Virus record (IMG/VR): IMGVR_UViG_3300030101_002662
Coordinates: 1 to 20,428 of that record
Reading direction: 5' to 3' (one strand)
DNA length: 20,428 nt
DNA from: a virus
Shown: positions 1 to 5,096 of the stretch, in pieces
How positions within the stretch are numbered: the first letter of the stretch is position 1
Layout: each line of letters begins with the position of its first letter
Position numbers and translations under genes: made by a program
Notes under the pieces: generated by a model
Seen by the model: the letters and a program-made list of their open reading frames with translations, nothing else
What the model was told of the DNA's origin: nothing
The model's database searches: none

Positions 1-69
1 TTAACAGATAATTGGGATGAAGTTTTAGAATTTGTAAATAACTATGGAGGTAAAAATGCAAATAAATAA
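1..69 (+). CDS. C-terminal end of a small phage protein (partial)
   Basis: Frame 1 is open from the first base to a TAA at 67-69 and gives the last 22 residues of a protein that begins before the window. The visible tail ends in Gly-Gly-Lys-Asn-Ala-Asn-Lys and has no recognisable motif. Its last 14 bases overlap the next gene, whose ribosome binding site lies inside this coding sequence. That tight stop/start coupling matches the rest of the cluster and supports it being a real gene. No function can be assigned. Confidence 0.55.
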   Translation, partial: LTDNWDEVLEFVNNYGGKNANK

Positions 70-532
70 ATTAGAACTTAAAAATATAAAATACTTTGCA
101 AGTGGTAGTGAAGAAACTCCTTGCTATAATGCAGACATTTTTATTAATGGTAAAAAAGCCATTCATGTTTCAAACAATGGGTGTGGTGGTTGTGATAGTC
201 AATATCCACATAAAAGTTTTACATTTCAAACTGTGATGGATTTACAAGATTATTTAGTCAAAAAATATAAAGAGGAATTTGAACCAATTGATTCATGGTG
301 TCATGACAGACTTTATGAGTATCTTGATCAAAAGAAAATAAAAAGAGATATGAAGACTAAATTTATTTGTATTAATAAAAATACAAATGAACTTTTTGCA
401 TATGAAAAAAATACAGGAATTTCAGATTCTGCTTTTCAAGATCATATGGATAAGAATCATCCAAGTAGTACTTGTTTAAATTTTTTGCCATTTGATCAAG
501 CATGGAAACTTTTTGATGGAGCAACATCATGA
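56..532 (+). CDS. Conserved phage protein of unknown function, 158 aa
   Basis: I place the start at 56 and not at the in-frame ATG at 44. The GGAGG at 46-50 sits five bases before the ATG at 56, while the ATG at 44 overlaps that same Shine-Dalgarno. The N-terminal half looks like a compact beta-rich domain, with a Gly-Cys-rich turn (NNGCGGC, about residues 40-46) that recurs in phage hypothetical proteins I remember. There is no signal peptide or membrane segment. The C-terminal half is rich in Lys, Asn and aromatic residues. It overlaps the next gene by four bases (ATGA). Its ribosome binding site is complementary to the CCUCC loop of the candidate small RNA at 1877-1975. Function unknown. 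Confidence 0.85.
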   Translation: MQINKLELKNIKYFASGSEETPCYNADIFINGKKAIHVSNNGCGGCDSQYPHKSFTFQTVMDLQDYLVKKYKEEFEPIDSWCHDRLYEYLDQKKIKRDMKTKFICINKNTNELFAYEKNTGISDSAFQDHMDKNHPSSTCLNFLPFDQAWKLFDGATS

Positions 533-852
533 CAATAGTAAAAGATAATCCACTTGATACATCTGAGATTACAATTGAAAAAGTTGAGTACCATAGAAAT
601 GGAGTATGTGGCGAACCTTTTTTTGTAATTAATTTTAAATGTGTAAAAGTAGGTGAAATGGTCGGAATTGTATTTGTTAAATATAAAGAAGATCATAATA
701 AATATTTTTTAGACATGAATCCAAAAGTAGCAGTTTTTGAAAGAGAAAAACTTGGAGAGGGCATTATTGAATTTGGTCAAAACTCTTTTCGTGGCGACCA
801 TTATTCAAGTTATTTATTATATGCCATTAATCAAAAATATAAGGAGAATTAA
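529..852 (+). CDS. Conserved phage protein of unknown function, 107 aa
   Basis: A small soluble protein that starts in an ATGA overlap with the preceding gene. Two stretches look like a family signature: YHRNGVCGEPF at about residues 21-31, and FGQNSFRGDHY near residues 82-92. I remember similar strings in short hypothetical proteins of marine phages, so I take it as a conserved family, not a chance frame. No catalytic motif, signal peptide or membrane helix is visible. The TAA at 850-852 directly abuts the ATG of the next gene. Function unknown; membership of the early small-gene cluster is the only context. Confidence 0.85.
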   Translation: MTIVKDNPLDTSEITIEKVEYHRNGVCGEPFFVINFKCVKVGEMVGIVFVKYKEDHNKYFLDMNPKVAVFEREKLGEGIIEFGQNSFRGDHYSSYLLYAINQKYKEN

Positions 853-1245
853 ATGGATACTTATAAAGTATTAACTAAAATTTATGAAACTTGGGGAGAG
901 ATCAATTGCATCTCTCCACTACCAAGTGCAGATGATTTAAGGTTCGATGCCCTACATGGTAGGACAAGCATTTCCAACAAACAAATAAAATGGCTTGAGA
1001 AATTTCAGCGAGTATGGGCAGTAGCCGAGGATCATGAACATAAGATGAGTCAAACTGAAGAAGATAAATGTATGATGTTGTGGCATGATTATATGGAATG
1101 GGACAAGAGAGGATTCCAAGAATTTTTTATTGAAGAGTTTGGGTTCTCAATTAATGACGACATTACTTATAAGCAACTCAAATTATTGTGTGAAGTTTTA
1201 ATCCCTCATGCCAAAACTTATTATCACCCGAAGTGGAGTAAATAA
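853..1245 (+). CDS. Hypothetical phage protein, 130 aa
   Basis: Starts immediately after the stop of the upstream gene, with AAGGAG at 841-846 as a well-spaced Shine-Dalgarno. The product is Trp-rich and acidic, with charged helical stretches and no obvious domain. An acidic centre (residues about 55-75) is followed by an aromatic segment around residues 78-95. No signal peptide or transmembrane helix. The stop overlaps the next start by one base (TAATG), so the two are probably translationally coupled. I do not recognise the family. Confidence 0.8.
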   Translation: MDTYKVLTKIYETWGEINCISPLPSADDLRFDALHGRTSISNKQIKWLEKFQRVWAVAEDHEHKMSQTEEDKCMMLWHDYMEWDKRGFQEFFIEEFGFSINDDITYKQLKLLCEVLIPHAKTYYHPKWSK

Positions 1246-1454
1246 TGGGAAAATTTAAAAGTAAATTAATGGAGCGAGAGGACGAGTTTTGGTCTATCGC
1301 TCAAGATAATATTAACGATTGTGATTCTGTCGAAGAGTTTGTTGATCTAATGAAAGAGCATTATGATCTTCATTCTAAAACCGACAAAAAAGTTATTACT
1401 GAAGAATTACAGGATATGTGGTCTAACACTTTTGATCATGTGGGAGAAGACTAA
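1245..1454 (+). CDS. Hypothetical small acidic phage protein, 69 aa
   Basis: A 69-residue, highly charged, probably all-helical protein rich in Asp and Glu, with no recognised motif. It is joined to both neighbours by one-base TAATG overlaps at 1243-1247 and 1452-1456, which strongly suggests coupled translation within one polycistronic message. The upstream GTGGAG at about 1234-1239 can serve as ribosome binding site. Function unknown. Confidence 0.75.
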   Translation: MGKFKSKLMEREDEFWSIAQDNINDCDSVEEFVDLMKEHYDLHSKTDKKVITEELQDMWSNTFDHVGED

Positions 1455-1651
1455 TGGCAATGACAATTAAAGAATGGAAAAAGGCAGAAGTTAAAGGCTT
1501 TGATGTTTTTCTTGAAACGGGAGTTTGTATAAGAGGTTTTAAGAAGTGGGACAAAAAAGCTAAAAACGAGGCGATTAAAAAATTTATTGAGATTCTACAG
1601 AATGATCAAGTTGATTTTGATTATCATGAGAATAGAACAGATCAAGAATGA
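1454..1651 (+). CDS. Hypothetical small phage protein, 65 aa
   Basis: The start is taken at 1454 in a TAATG overlap with the upstream gene, with GGGAGAAG just before it. A second in-frame ATG at 1460 is a possible alternative. The protein is basic in its centre (GFKKWDKKAKNEAIKKF, about residues 28-44) and acidic at the end. No domain, signal or membrane segment is seen. Its stop at 1649-1651 merges into the strong Shine-Dalgarno AAAGGAGGTG of the following gene. Function unknown. Confidence 0.7.
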   Translation: MAMTIKEWKKAEVKGFDVFLETGVCIRGFKKWDKKAKNEAIKKFIEILQNDQVDFDYHENRTDQE

Positions 1652-1665
1652 AAGGAGGTGAAAAT

Positions 1666-1854
1666 ATGAATACAGTAAAAGAAGCTAAAGACGATTTAGT
1701 AAAGTTTGTTGAAAATGAAAGAGATACTTCTCGTCTTTATAGTAGACTACTTGCTTTGTATGAGTCTAAAACTATTATAACTAAAGAACTGCAAAAAAAG
1801 ATAGATGCTACTGAAAAAGAATTGTTGGCGAAAGGCGAAAAACTTGACCTATAA
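1666..1854 (+). CDS. Hypothetical small helical phage protein, 62 aa
   Basis: The start is at 1666 and not at the in-frame ATG at 1648, because AAAGGAGGTG at 1651-1660 is a near-perfect Shine-Dalgarno five bases upstream of 1666. The product is almost entirely predicted helix, rich in Lys and Glu, with heptad-like Leu/Val spacing. It could be a coiled-coil dimer. It is the last gene before the terminator at 1935-1975. A promoter -35 box (1844-1849) lies in its last codons, so the gene end doubles as the start of the small-RNA cassette. Function unknown. Confidence 0.75.
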   Translation: MNTVKEAKDDLVKFVENERDTSRLYSRLLALYESKTIITKELQKKIDATEKELLAKGEKLDL

Positions 1855-1873
1855 TTCTTTAATATGTTATAAG
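1844..1873 (+). promoter_or_regulatory. Sigma-70-type promoter for the candidate small RNA
   Basis: TTGACC at 1844-1849 is followed by an 18-base spacer and TATAAG at 1868-1873, with TG at 1865-1866 making an extended -10. Transcription would begin near 1878-1881, almost exactly where the 5' strand of the RNA stem begins. Boxes and spacing are seen directly; activity is inferred. Confidence 0.6.
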
Positions 1874-1876
1874 AAT

Positions 1877-1975
1877 ACTATCTGCAAACCTCCATGTAAA
1901 ATTTTGTCTTAATTTACACTTTGTAGATAGTCTGAAGAGCCGAGATTTCATCCAAATATTCTCGGCTCTTTTTTT
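1877..1975 (+). ncRNA. Candidate phage small RNA exposing an anti-Shine-Dalgarno CCUCC
   Basis: This is a non-coding stretch bounded by a promoter (1844-1873) and an intrinsic terminator. A 12-bp stem pairs 1877-1888 with 1920-1931, with one G-U pair. Inside it, 1895-1900 pairs with 1913-1918. Between the two stems lies an asymmetric internal loop with CCUCCA at 1889-1894, the complement of GGAGG. A three-base linker then leads into the terminator hairpin. The predicted transcript is about 97 nt. Small RNAs with CCUCC or UCCC loops that block ribosome binding sites are established in Alphaproteobacteria and Firmicutes; that role here is inference. A structured leader or attenuator of the downstream gene is the alternative. 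Confidence 0.55.
1935..1975 (+). terminator. Rho-independent terminator
   Basis: A perfect 11-bp stem, AAGAGCCGAGA at 1935-1945 with TCTCGGCTCTT at 1960-1970, encloses a 14-base loop. It runs into a T tract ending at 1975. It ends the candidate small RNA and would also end read-through from the small-gene operon upstream. It is the clearest terminator in the window. Confidence 0.92.
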
Positions 1976-1985
1976 ATCTTTTTAC

Positions 1986-2013
1986 TTGTGTCCCAAGTAG
2001 TTTCATATATAAT
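1986..2013 (+). promoter_or_regulatory. Candidate sigma-70-type promoter
   Basis: A consensus TATAAT at 2008-2013 lies 16 bases after a weak -35-like TTGTGT (1986-1991). It falls directly after the terminator and about 35 bases before the next gene start, where a restarted transcript is expected. The poor -35 match leaves room for an activator or for chance in AT-rich DNA. Confidence 0.5.
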
Positions 2014-2047
2014 TAAGATAAGACTAAAATTTACAATGGAGAATAAT

Positions 2048-2281
2048 ATGAATGTAAATCAATTAATTAAACATCTTCAATCTCTTGTCAAAGAAGATAA
2101 GAACATTGGAGAAATGCATATTAGAGTCCTTGAGGATTCTGCCTTTGAAGACGATGGAGATGCCAAGGGAAACTTTTGGATTGATCAAGAAAGTCAGATA
2201 ATGGTTTGCCCATTACCAAATGGTAGCTTTCCATCTGACGAAGATTTTAAAGGCGAACTTATTTTGAGGGGGCAAGAATAA
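2048..2281 (+). CDS. Hypothetical small acidic phage protein, 77 aa
   Basis: I choose the ATG at 2048, six bases after GGAG at 2038-2041. A longer in-frame GTG at 1988 lies in the promoter region, and the ATG at 2036 overlaps the Shine-Dalgarno. The product begins with a short helix (NQLIKHLQSL) and is acidic, with a Gly-Asp rich centre. The pattern helix, then VLEDSAFEDDGDAKG, resembles small phage or bacterial proteins of unknown role; this is only an impression. It is the first gene after the terminator, so it probably heads a transcript. Its leader (2026-2041) is partly complementary to the small RNA. Confidence 0.8.
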   Translation: MNVNQLIKHLQSLVKEDKNIGEMHIRVLEDSAFEDDGDAKGNFWIDQESQIMVCPLPNGSFPSDEDFKGELILRGQE

Positions 2282-2282
2282 T

Positions 2283-2471
2283 ATGAAAGTAATTTTTGAA
2301 ACCGATGATTCAAGGCTCGTGATCCCATTGGACAAAGAGCCTTATGTTGAAGTTAGATGTTCAGAATGTGGTGGTCATGGATATGTCCCTCATAAAACTG
2401 AGTTACTTAATTGTCATGTTTGCAAAGGACATGGCTCACAATTTTATAATAATGGAGAAATAAATGAATAA
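2283..2471 (+). CDS. DnaJ-type zinc-finger miniprotein, 62 aa
   Basis: Two CxxCxGxG-type motifs are visible: CSECGGHG with cysteines 26 and 29, and CHVCKGHG with cysteines 44 and 47. This is the signature of one zinc site from the cysteine-rich domain of DnaJ. The protein has no J domain and nothing else beyond a short beta-like N-terminus, so it is a stand-alone zinc knuckle, not a chaperone. Zinc binding is an established property of the motif; a role in binding a protein partner or nucleic acid is inference. It starts two bases after the previous stop and overlaps the next gene by eight bases. Confidence 0.85.
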   Translation: MKVIFETDDSRLVIPLDKEPYVEVRCSECGGHGYVPHKTELLNCHVCKGHGSQFYNNGEINE

Positions 2472-2949
2472 TGTTATTGAATTAAATTCTTTTAATTATG
2501 TTCCTTTACAGAACAATTTAAAGAGAGAAGTTGTAATTAATAAGATGTGTGGATCACATTTTTTAGGTGCATTTGATTCTGTTAAGCTTGAAGAATTACA
2601 TGAAAAGTTTGGATCACCAATGATTTATAGTGATGAAGAGGGTGATTACAAAGTTAAATATCAATGGTGTATAGAATTTGAAGATGGGTTGATTGCAACG
2701 ATCTACGATTGGAAAGTTGACTATTCAAAAGTTTCTGTTCATGACCAACAAATGACATGGCATATAGGTGGTCATGATTCAAGAGTCATGGATCGTATAT
2801 ATAAAATTGTTAATTTAGATGAAAAGATGACTTATCATGAAGCTATCATGACGATTGAAAAAGCATTTTTAACGATGAAAAGTCGTGACGTTAAATTTAA
2901 TTATGACCGATTAAATATTGCATGGTCAAAGATTCAGCGAGGTGTGTAA
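2464..2949 (+). CDS. Hypothetical phage protein, 161 aa
   Basis: A soluble protein starting inside the end of the zinc-finger gene, with GGAG at 2454-2457 as ribosome binding site. Residues about 58-100 alternate aromatic, acidic and small residues (YQWCIEFEDGLIATIYDWK), suggesting a beta-sheet domain. The C-terminal 50 residues look helical. I remember similar IEFEDG-ATIYDWK strings in other phage proteins without assigned function. No catalytic motif or membrane segment. The stop overlaps the next start by one base (TAATG). Function unknown. Confidence 0.82.
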   Translation: MNNVIELNSFNYVPLQNNLKREVVINKMCGSHFLGAFDSVKLEELHEKFGSPMIYSDEEGDYKVKYQWCIEFEDGLIATIYDWKVDYSKVSVHDQQMTWHIGGHDSRVMDRIYKIVNLDEKMTYHEAIMTIEKAFLTMKSRDVKFNYDRLNIAWSKIQRGV

Positions 2950-3161
2950 TGAGTAAAGTTAAATTATCAACACCGATGTGGGTAGAATTATATTCTACCC
3001 TCGCTAATTACGTTGAAGAATATGGTAGTATTGACAATCGTTTTGATGATGATGGCAATCGTAAAGAAGAATATGAAGATGAATTTTGTATGATTGTTGA
3101 CAATGTTGAATCTATCATGGAGAAATTTTTCATAAAAGCAGATATTAATGAGGAGGTATAA
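2949..3161 (+). CDS. Hypothetical small acidic phage protein, 70 aa
   Basis: The start at 2949 is preferred over the in-frame ATG at 2922. The TAATG overlap with the previous stop and GAGGTG just upstream support it, and 2922 would extend the gene into its neighbour for no reason. The protein is strongly acidic (DDDGNRKEEYEDEF, about residues 31-44) and probably helical. Very acidic small early proteins are often DNA mimics or inhibitors of host enzymes, but nothing specific shows that here. Function unknown. Confidence 0.75.
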   Translation: MSKVKLSTPMWVELYSTLANYVEEYGSIDNRFDDDGNRKEEYEDEFCMIVDNVESIMEKFFIKADINEEV

Positions 3162-3338
3162 ATGTCAGATCAAGAATTACAAAATTTTAAAGATGGAACG
3201 TTTGATGCCTTGGTTCATGGTCAAAGGGACGAGGACAAAAATTCATCACATTATACCCGAGGTTACGACTTCGGGTTAGGTATAGTTAATGAACTTAATA
3301 TCCTAGGTGCTTGTTTTTTAGAGGGAGATACAAAATGA
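3162..3338 (+). CDS. Hypothetical very small phage protein, 58 aa
   Basis: A 59-codon frame that starts with the base after the preceding stop. It is preceded by the strong Shine-Dalgarno AGGAGG at 3151-3156 and ends in an ATGA overlap with the next gene at 3335-3338. The perfect fit into the gene tiling is the main evidence that it is real. The sequence contains HYTRGYDFGLGIVNEL near its end, resembling the R-G-Y-x-x-G-x-x-x-G helices of small phage proteins. It is too short for domain assignment. Function unknown. Confidence 0.75.
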   Translation: MSDQELQNFKDGTFDALVHGQRDEDKNSSHYTRGYDFGLGIVNELNILGACFLEGDTK

Positions 3339-3556
3339 AAAATGACCAACAACAGATTGAATTTATGTATGAGAAATTATTAGACTTTTCTGAGAAACAT
3401 AAGGACGATATTGAAGTCCCTAATATGTGTAGAGTTTTGGCGATGTTCTTGTGTGAATTATGTTATGATTGCTCTCCATCGGGCAATCATGCAAGTCACT
3501 TAATATTATCAGCGATGATAACGAAAATGGAACAAAAAATAGATAAAGGTCATTAG
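3335..3556 (+). CDS. Hypothetical small phage protein, 73 aa
   Basis: The start at 3335 is favoured over the in-frame ATG at 3311: the former has GAGGGAG at about 3321-3327 and an ATGA junction with the upstream stop. The protein is helical, with a cysteine-containing amphipathic centre (cysteines near residues 29, 37, 40 and 43), and ends in a basic helix. The cysteines are not in a clear zinc-ribbon arrangement. Its stop directly abuts the next start. Function unknown. Confidence 0.75.
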   Translation: MKNDQQQIEFMYEKLLDFSEKHKDDIEVPNMCRVLAMFLCELCYDCSPSGNHASHLILSAMITKMEQKIDKGH

Positions 3557-3766
3557 ATGTCACACTTTAAATTATCAAAAAATGAGATAGACTTATTCGT
3601 AAGAAGTATGAAATCTTATAGAAAAAAATTAGATGAGGATCACCCGAATGACTATCCATATGTGCATCCGATATCAAAAGAAAAAAGATATTTGGATTTA
3701 ACAATTGGTAAACTGGAGAATGAACTTAAAACAAGATCAATGCGACCACATAAGGTAACATCATGA
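3557..3766 (+). CDS. Hypothetical small basic phage protein, 69 aa
   Basis: Starts immediately after the previous stop, with AAAGGT at 3544-3549 as ribosome binding site, and ends in an ATGA overlap with the methyltransferase start. It is rich in Lys and Arg and probably helical at both ends, with a Pro-Tyr rich turn (HPNDYPYVHP, residues about 29-38) between them. No known domain. Because it is translationally linked to the methyltransferase it may be co-expressed, but nothing shows a shared function. Confidence 0.75.
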   Translation: MSHFKLSKNEIDLFVRSMKSYRKKLDEDHPNDYPYVHPISKEKRYLDLTIGKLENELKTRSMRPHKVTS

Positions 3767-4734
3767 AACTTAGACACTTTGATGTCTGCTCGGGAATCGG
3801 GGGTTTTGCCCTCGGTTTTCGTTGGGCAGCACTTTCAGAACCTGTGGCTTTTTGTGAGATAGACCCGTATTGTCAAAAGGTTTTAGCAAAAAATTTCCCG
3901 AATATCCCGATATTTAATGACGTAAAGGAGTTAGTCAATGAAAAAACCAAACCCGAATCAACCCGAACTATTCCCGACCACGACATCCTCACCGCTGGAT
4001 ACCCATGTCAGCCGTTCAGCGTGGCGGGCAAACGGAGAGGCGAGGAAGATCCGAGAAACATCTGGCCTTACGTGTATGAGATTGTTAAAAGAAAACACCC
4101 CACTTGGTGTGTTTTCGAGAACGTTTATGGTCACGTTGCCATGGGACTCGACAAGGTGCTTAACGAAATGGAAATGGAAGGGTACACCACACAAACGTTT
4201 ATTGTTCCAGCTTGTAGCCTTGATGCACCCCACCTCCGTAATAGACTCTGGATTATTGCACACTCCAACCGCCAAAGCGAATCAACTAGCACCAAGTATG
4301 GTGGAGAGGGACAAGGGGAGTTGGGGCATGTGGCCAACACCCCAAGCACGGGATTGGAAAGACAGTCTGAACACAGTCCCTCCATCAGTTGCAGCGGGGA
4401 GAAGAGGAGCGAGTCTAGGTCAAAAACTAGCCGAGAGAATGCTATGGCCGACACCCAATGCATGGGACGGGAGCCGAGGTCCGAGGAGCGAGAAGAATTT
4501 ACAGGAGAAGAATCACATGGTGAATCTGATCACCGCAGTTCAAACGGATCAGAGGAGGAACGAGCAAGAAACTGGTGGCAGTTTGAACCCAACGTGGGTC
4601 GAGTGGCTTATGGGGTATCCTCAAGGGTGGACAGACTTAGAGGATTAGGAAATGCAATTGTCCCACAAATAGCAATGCAAATAGGACTATCAATAAAGGA
4701 GGCAGTTGAATATGGAAGCAGAAAAAAAGATTAG
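3763..4734 (+). CDS. dcm: DNA (cytosine-5)-methyltransferase, Dcm type
   Basis: This enzyme would transfer a methyl group from S-adenosylmethionine to C5 of cytosine in a specific DNA sequence. Motif I, FDVCSGIGGFALGF, spans residues 6-19. Motif IV, GYPCQPFS, carries the catalytic Cys82; motif VI has Glu-Asn-Val at 119-121; and a motif VIII-like LRNRLW is at 158-163. Motifs IX-X end in RVDRLRGLGNAIVPQIA. At 323 residues it has a usual length for small phage enzymes. Residues about 170-275, where the target-recognition domain belongs, are low in hydrophobics and rich in Ser, Glu and Arg. This part coincides with a second gene in the +1 frame. No restriction partner is visible, so a protective or orphan role is likely. 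The DNA is markedly more GC-rich than its surroundings. Confidence 0.93.
   Translation: MKLRHFDVCSGIGGFALGFRWAALSEPVAFCEIDPYCQKVLAKNFPNIPIFNDVKELVNEKTKPESTRTIPDHDILTAGYPCQPFSVAGKRRGEEDPRNIWPYVYEIVKRKHPTWCVFENVYGHVAMGLDKVLNEMEMEGYTTQTFIVPACSLDAPHLRNRLWIIAHSNRQSESTSTKYGGEGQGELGHVANTPSTGLERQSEHSPSISCSGEKRSESRSKTSRENAMADTQCMGREPRSEEREEFTGEESHGESDHRSSNGSEEERARNWWQFEPNVGRVAYGVSSRVDRLRGLGNAIVPQIAMQIGLSIKEAVEYGSRKKD
3924..3930 (+). promoter_or_regulatory. Internal Shine-Dalgarno for the nested gene
   Basis: AAAGGAG lies inside the methyltransferase coding sequence exactly seven bases before the ATG at 3938 in the +1 frame. The same motif and spacing precede the genes starting at 10003 and 12250. It supports independent translation of the nested frame. 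Confidence 0.7.
3938..4648 (+). CDS. Nested +1-frame gene inside the methyltransferase, 236 aa
   Basis: This frame lies wholly inside the methyltransferase gene yet has its own Shine-Dalgarno (3924-3930) and family-like motifs. Three Pro-Thr-Pro modules appear: HTPTA at residues 108-112, WPTPQARDWKD at 132-142 and WPTPNAWDG at 170-178. A C-terminal block, LNPTWVEWLMGYPQGW, follows at 216-231. A central stretch (SRTFMVTLPWDSTRCLTKWK) matches the style of phage proteins I remember ending in NPxWVEWLMGxPxGW, usually near cytosine methyltransferase genes and sometimes themselves labelled methyltransferase. Its own biochemical function is unknown. In the alternative frame, low GC-related stop density could leave a long frame by chance, but the motifs and start signal argue for a translated protein. 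Confidence 0.72.
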   Translation: MKKPNPNQPELFPTTTSSPLDTHVSRSAWRANGEARKIRETSGLTCMRLLKENTPLGVFSRTFMVTLPWDSTRCLTKWKWKGTPHKRLLFQLVALMHPTSVIDSGLLHTPTAKANQLAPSMVERDKGSWGMWPTPQARDWKDSLNTVPPSVAAGRRGASLGQKLAERMLWPTPNAWDGSRGPRSEKNLQEKNHMVNLITAVQTDQRRNEQETGGSLNPTWVEWLMGYPQGWTDLED

Positions 4735-4867
4735 GACAATCCGTTGGGACGGAACGTGTAAAAAATGTGGTGTCAAATCATATTTTCCAGTTGTACGATT
4801 TAATCAAGTTAGAACACTTATGTGTATACTTTGTTATTGGGAGGCAAAAAAAAATGAGTTTAGATGA
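4712..4867 (+). CDS. Zinc-ribbon miniprotein, 51 aa
   Basis: A 52-codon frame starting at 4712, with AAAGGAGG at about 4696-4703 upstream, overlapping the end of the methyltransferase by 23 bases. Four cysteines form two CxxC pairs (residues 16/19 and 38/41) separated by a short basic and aromatic stretch, the pattern of a zinc ribbon. Before the first pair is a basic segment ending RWDG. The geometry predicts zinc binding; DNA or RNA contact is inference. The stop region overlaps the next start at 4854. Confidence 0.75.
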   Translation: MEAEKKIRTIRWDGTCKKCGVKSYFPVVRFNQVRTLMCILCYWEAKKNEFR

Positions 4868-5096
4868 TTTAAGAAATCCAAATTCTTTGGTTTATAAATG
4901 TTCTAAAATTTCAATTTTAGTGCAAAGAGTTAATTACAAAAAAAAGGCTGATTATGATTTTTTTGTAGAGAAGTTGTGTGAGGAAAACGACATAACTGTT
5001 AAACAATTTAAAGATTATGAAAAACAATATTGGGAAAATATAAATAAAGTTAAGGAGGGAGTATTTAATGTTCAAAGCGATAACTTTGATGTGTAG
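4854..5096 (+). CDS. Hypothetical small phage protein, 80 aa
   Basis: The start at 4854 is chosen because GGGAGG at 4839-4844 precedes it by nine bases. The longer in-frame start at 4767 would cover most of the zinc-ribbon gene and has no ribosome binding site. The product is charged, Lys- and Glu-rich and probably helical (YDFFVEKLCEENDITVKQF in its middle). It overlaps the zinc-ribbon gene by 14 bases and the next gene by 29 bases. Function unknown. Confidence 0.72.
   Translation: MSLDDLRNPNSLVYKCSKISILVQRVNYKKKADYDFFVEKLCEENDITVKQFKDYEKQYWENINKVKEGVFNVQSDNFDV

Noticed and set aside
1877-1975. 6S RNA or a metabolite riboswitch
   Set aside because: Too short and without the long stem and central bubble of 6S RNA; no known riboswitch core is recognisable, and it ends in a terminator before a separate promoter.
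1988-2047. GTG start at 1988 for the gene at 2048
   Set aside because: The extension covers the TATAAT promoter, has no ribosome binding site, and the ATG at 2048 has a well-spaced GGAG.
3958-4463. Two minus-strand open frames of about 105 and 110 codons opposite the methyltransferase
   Set aside because: They have no ribosome binding site and no recognisable motifs. They are expected where GC-rich DNA lowers stop frequency. They also serve as a caution about the nested plus-strand frame.
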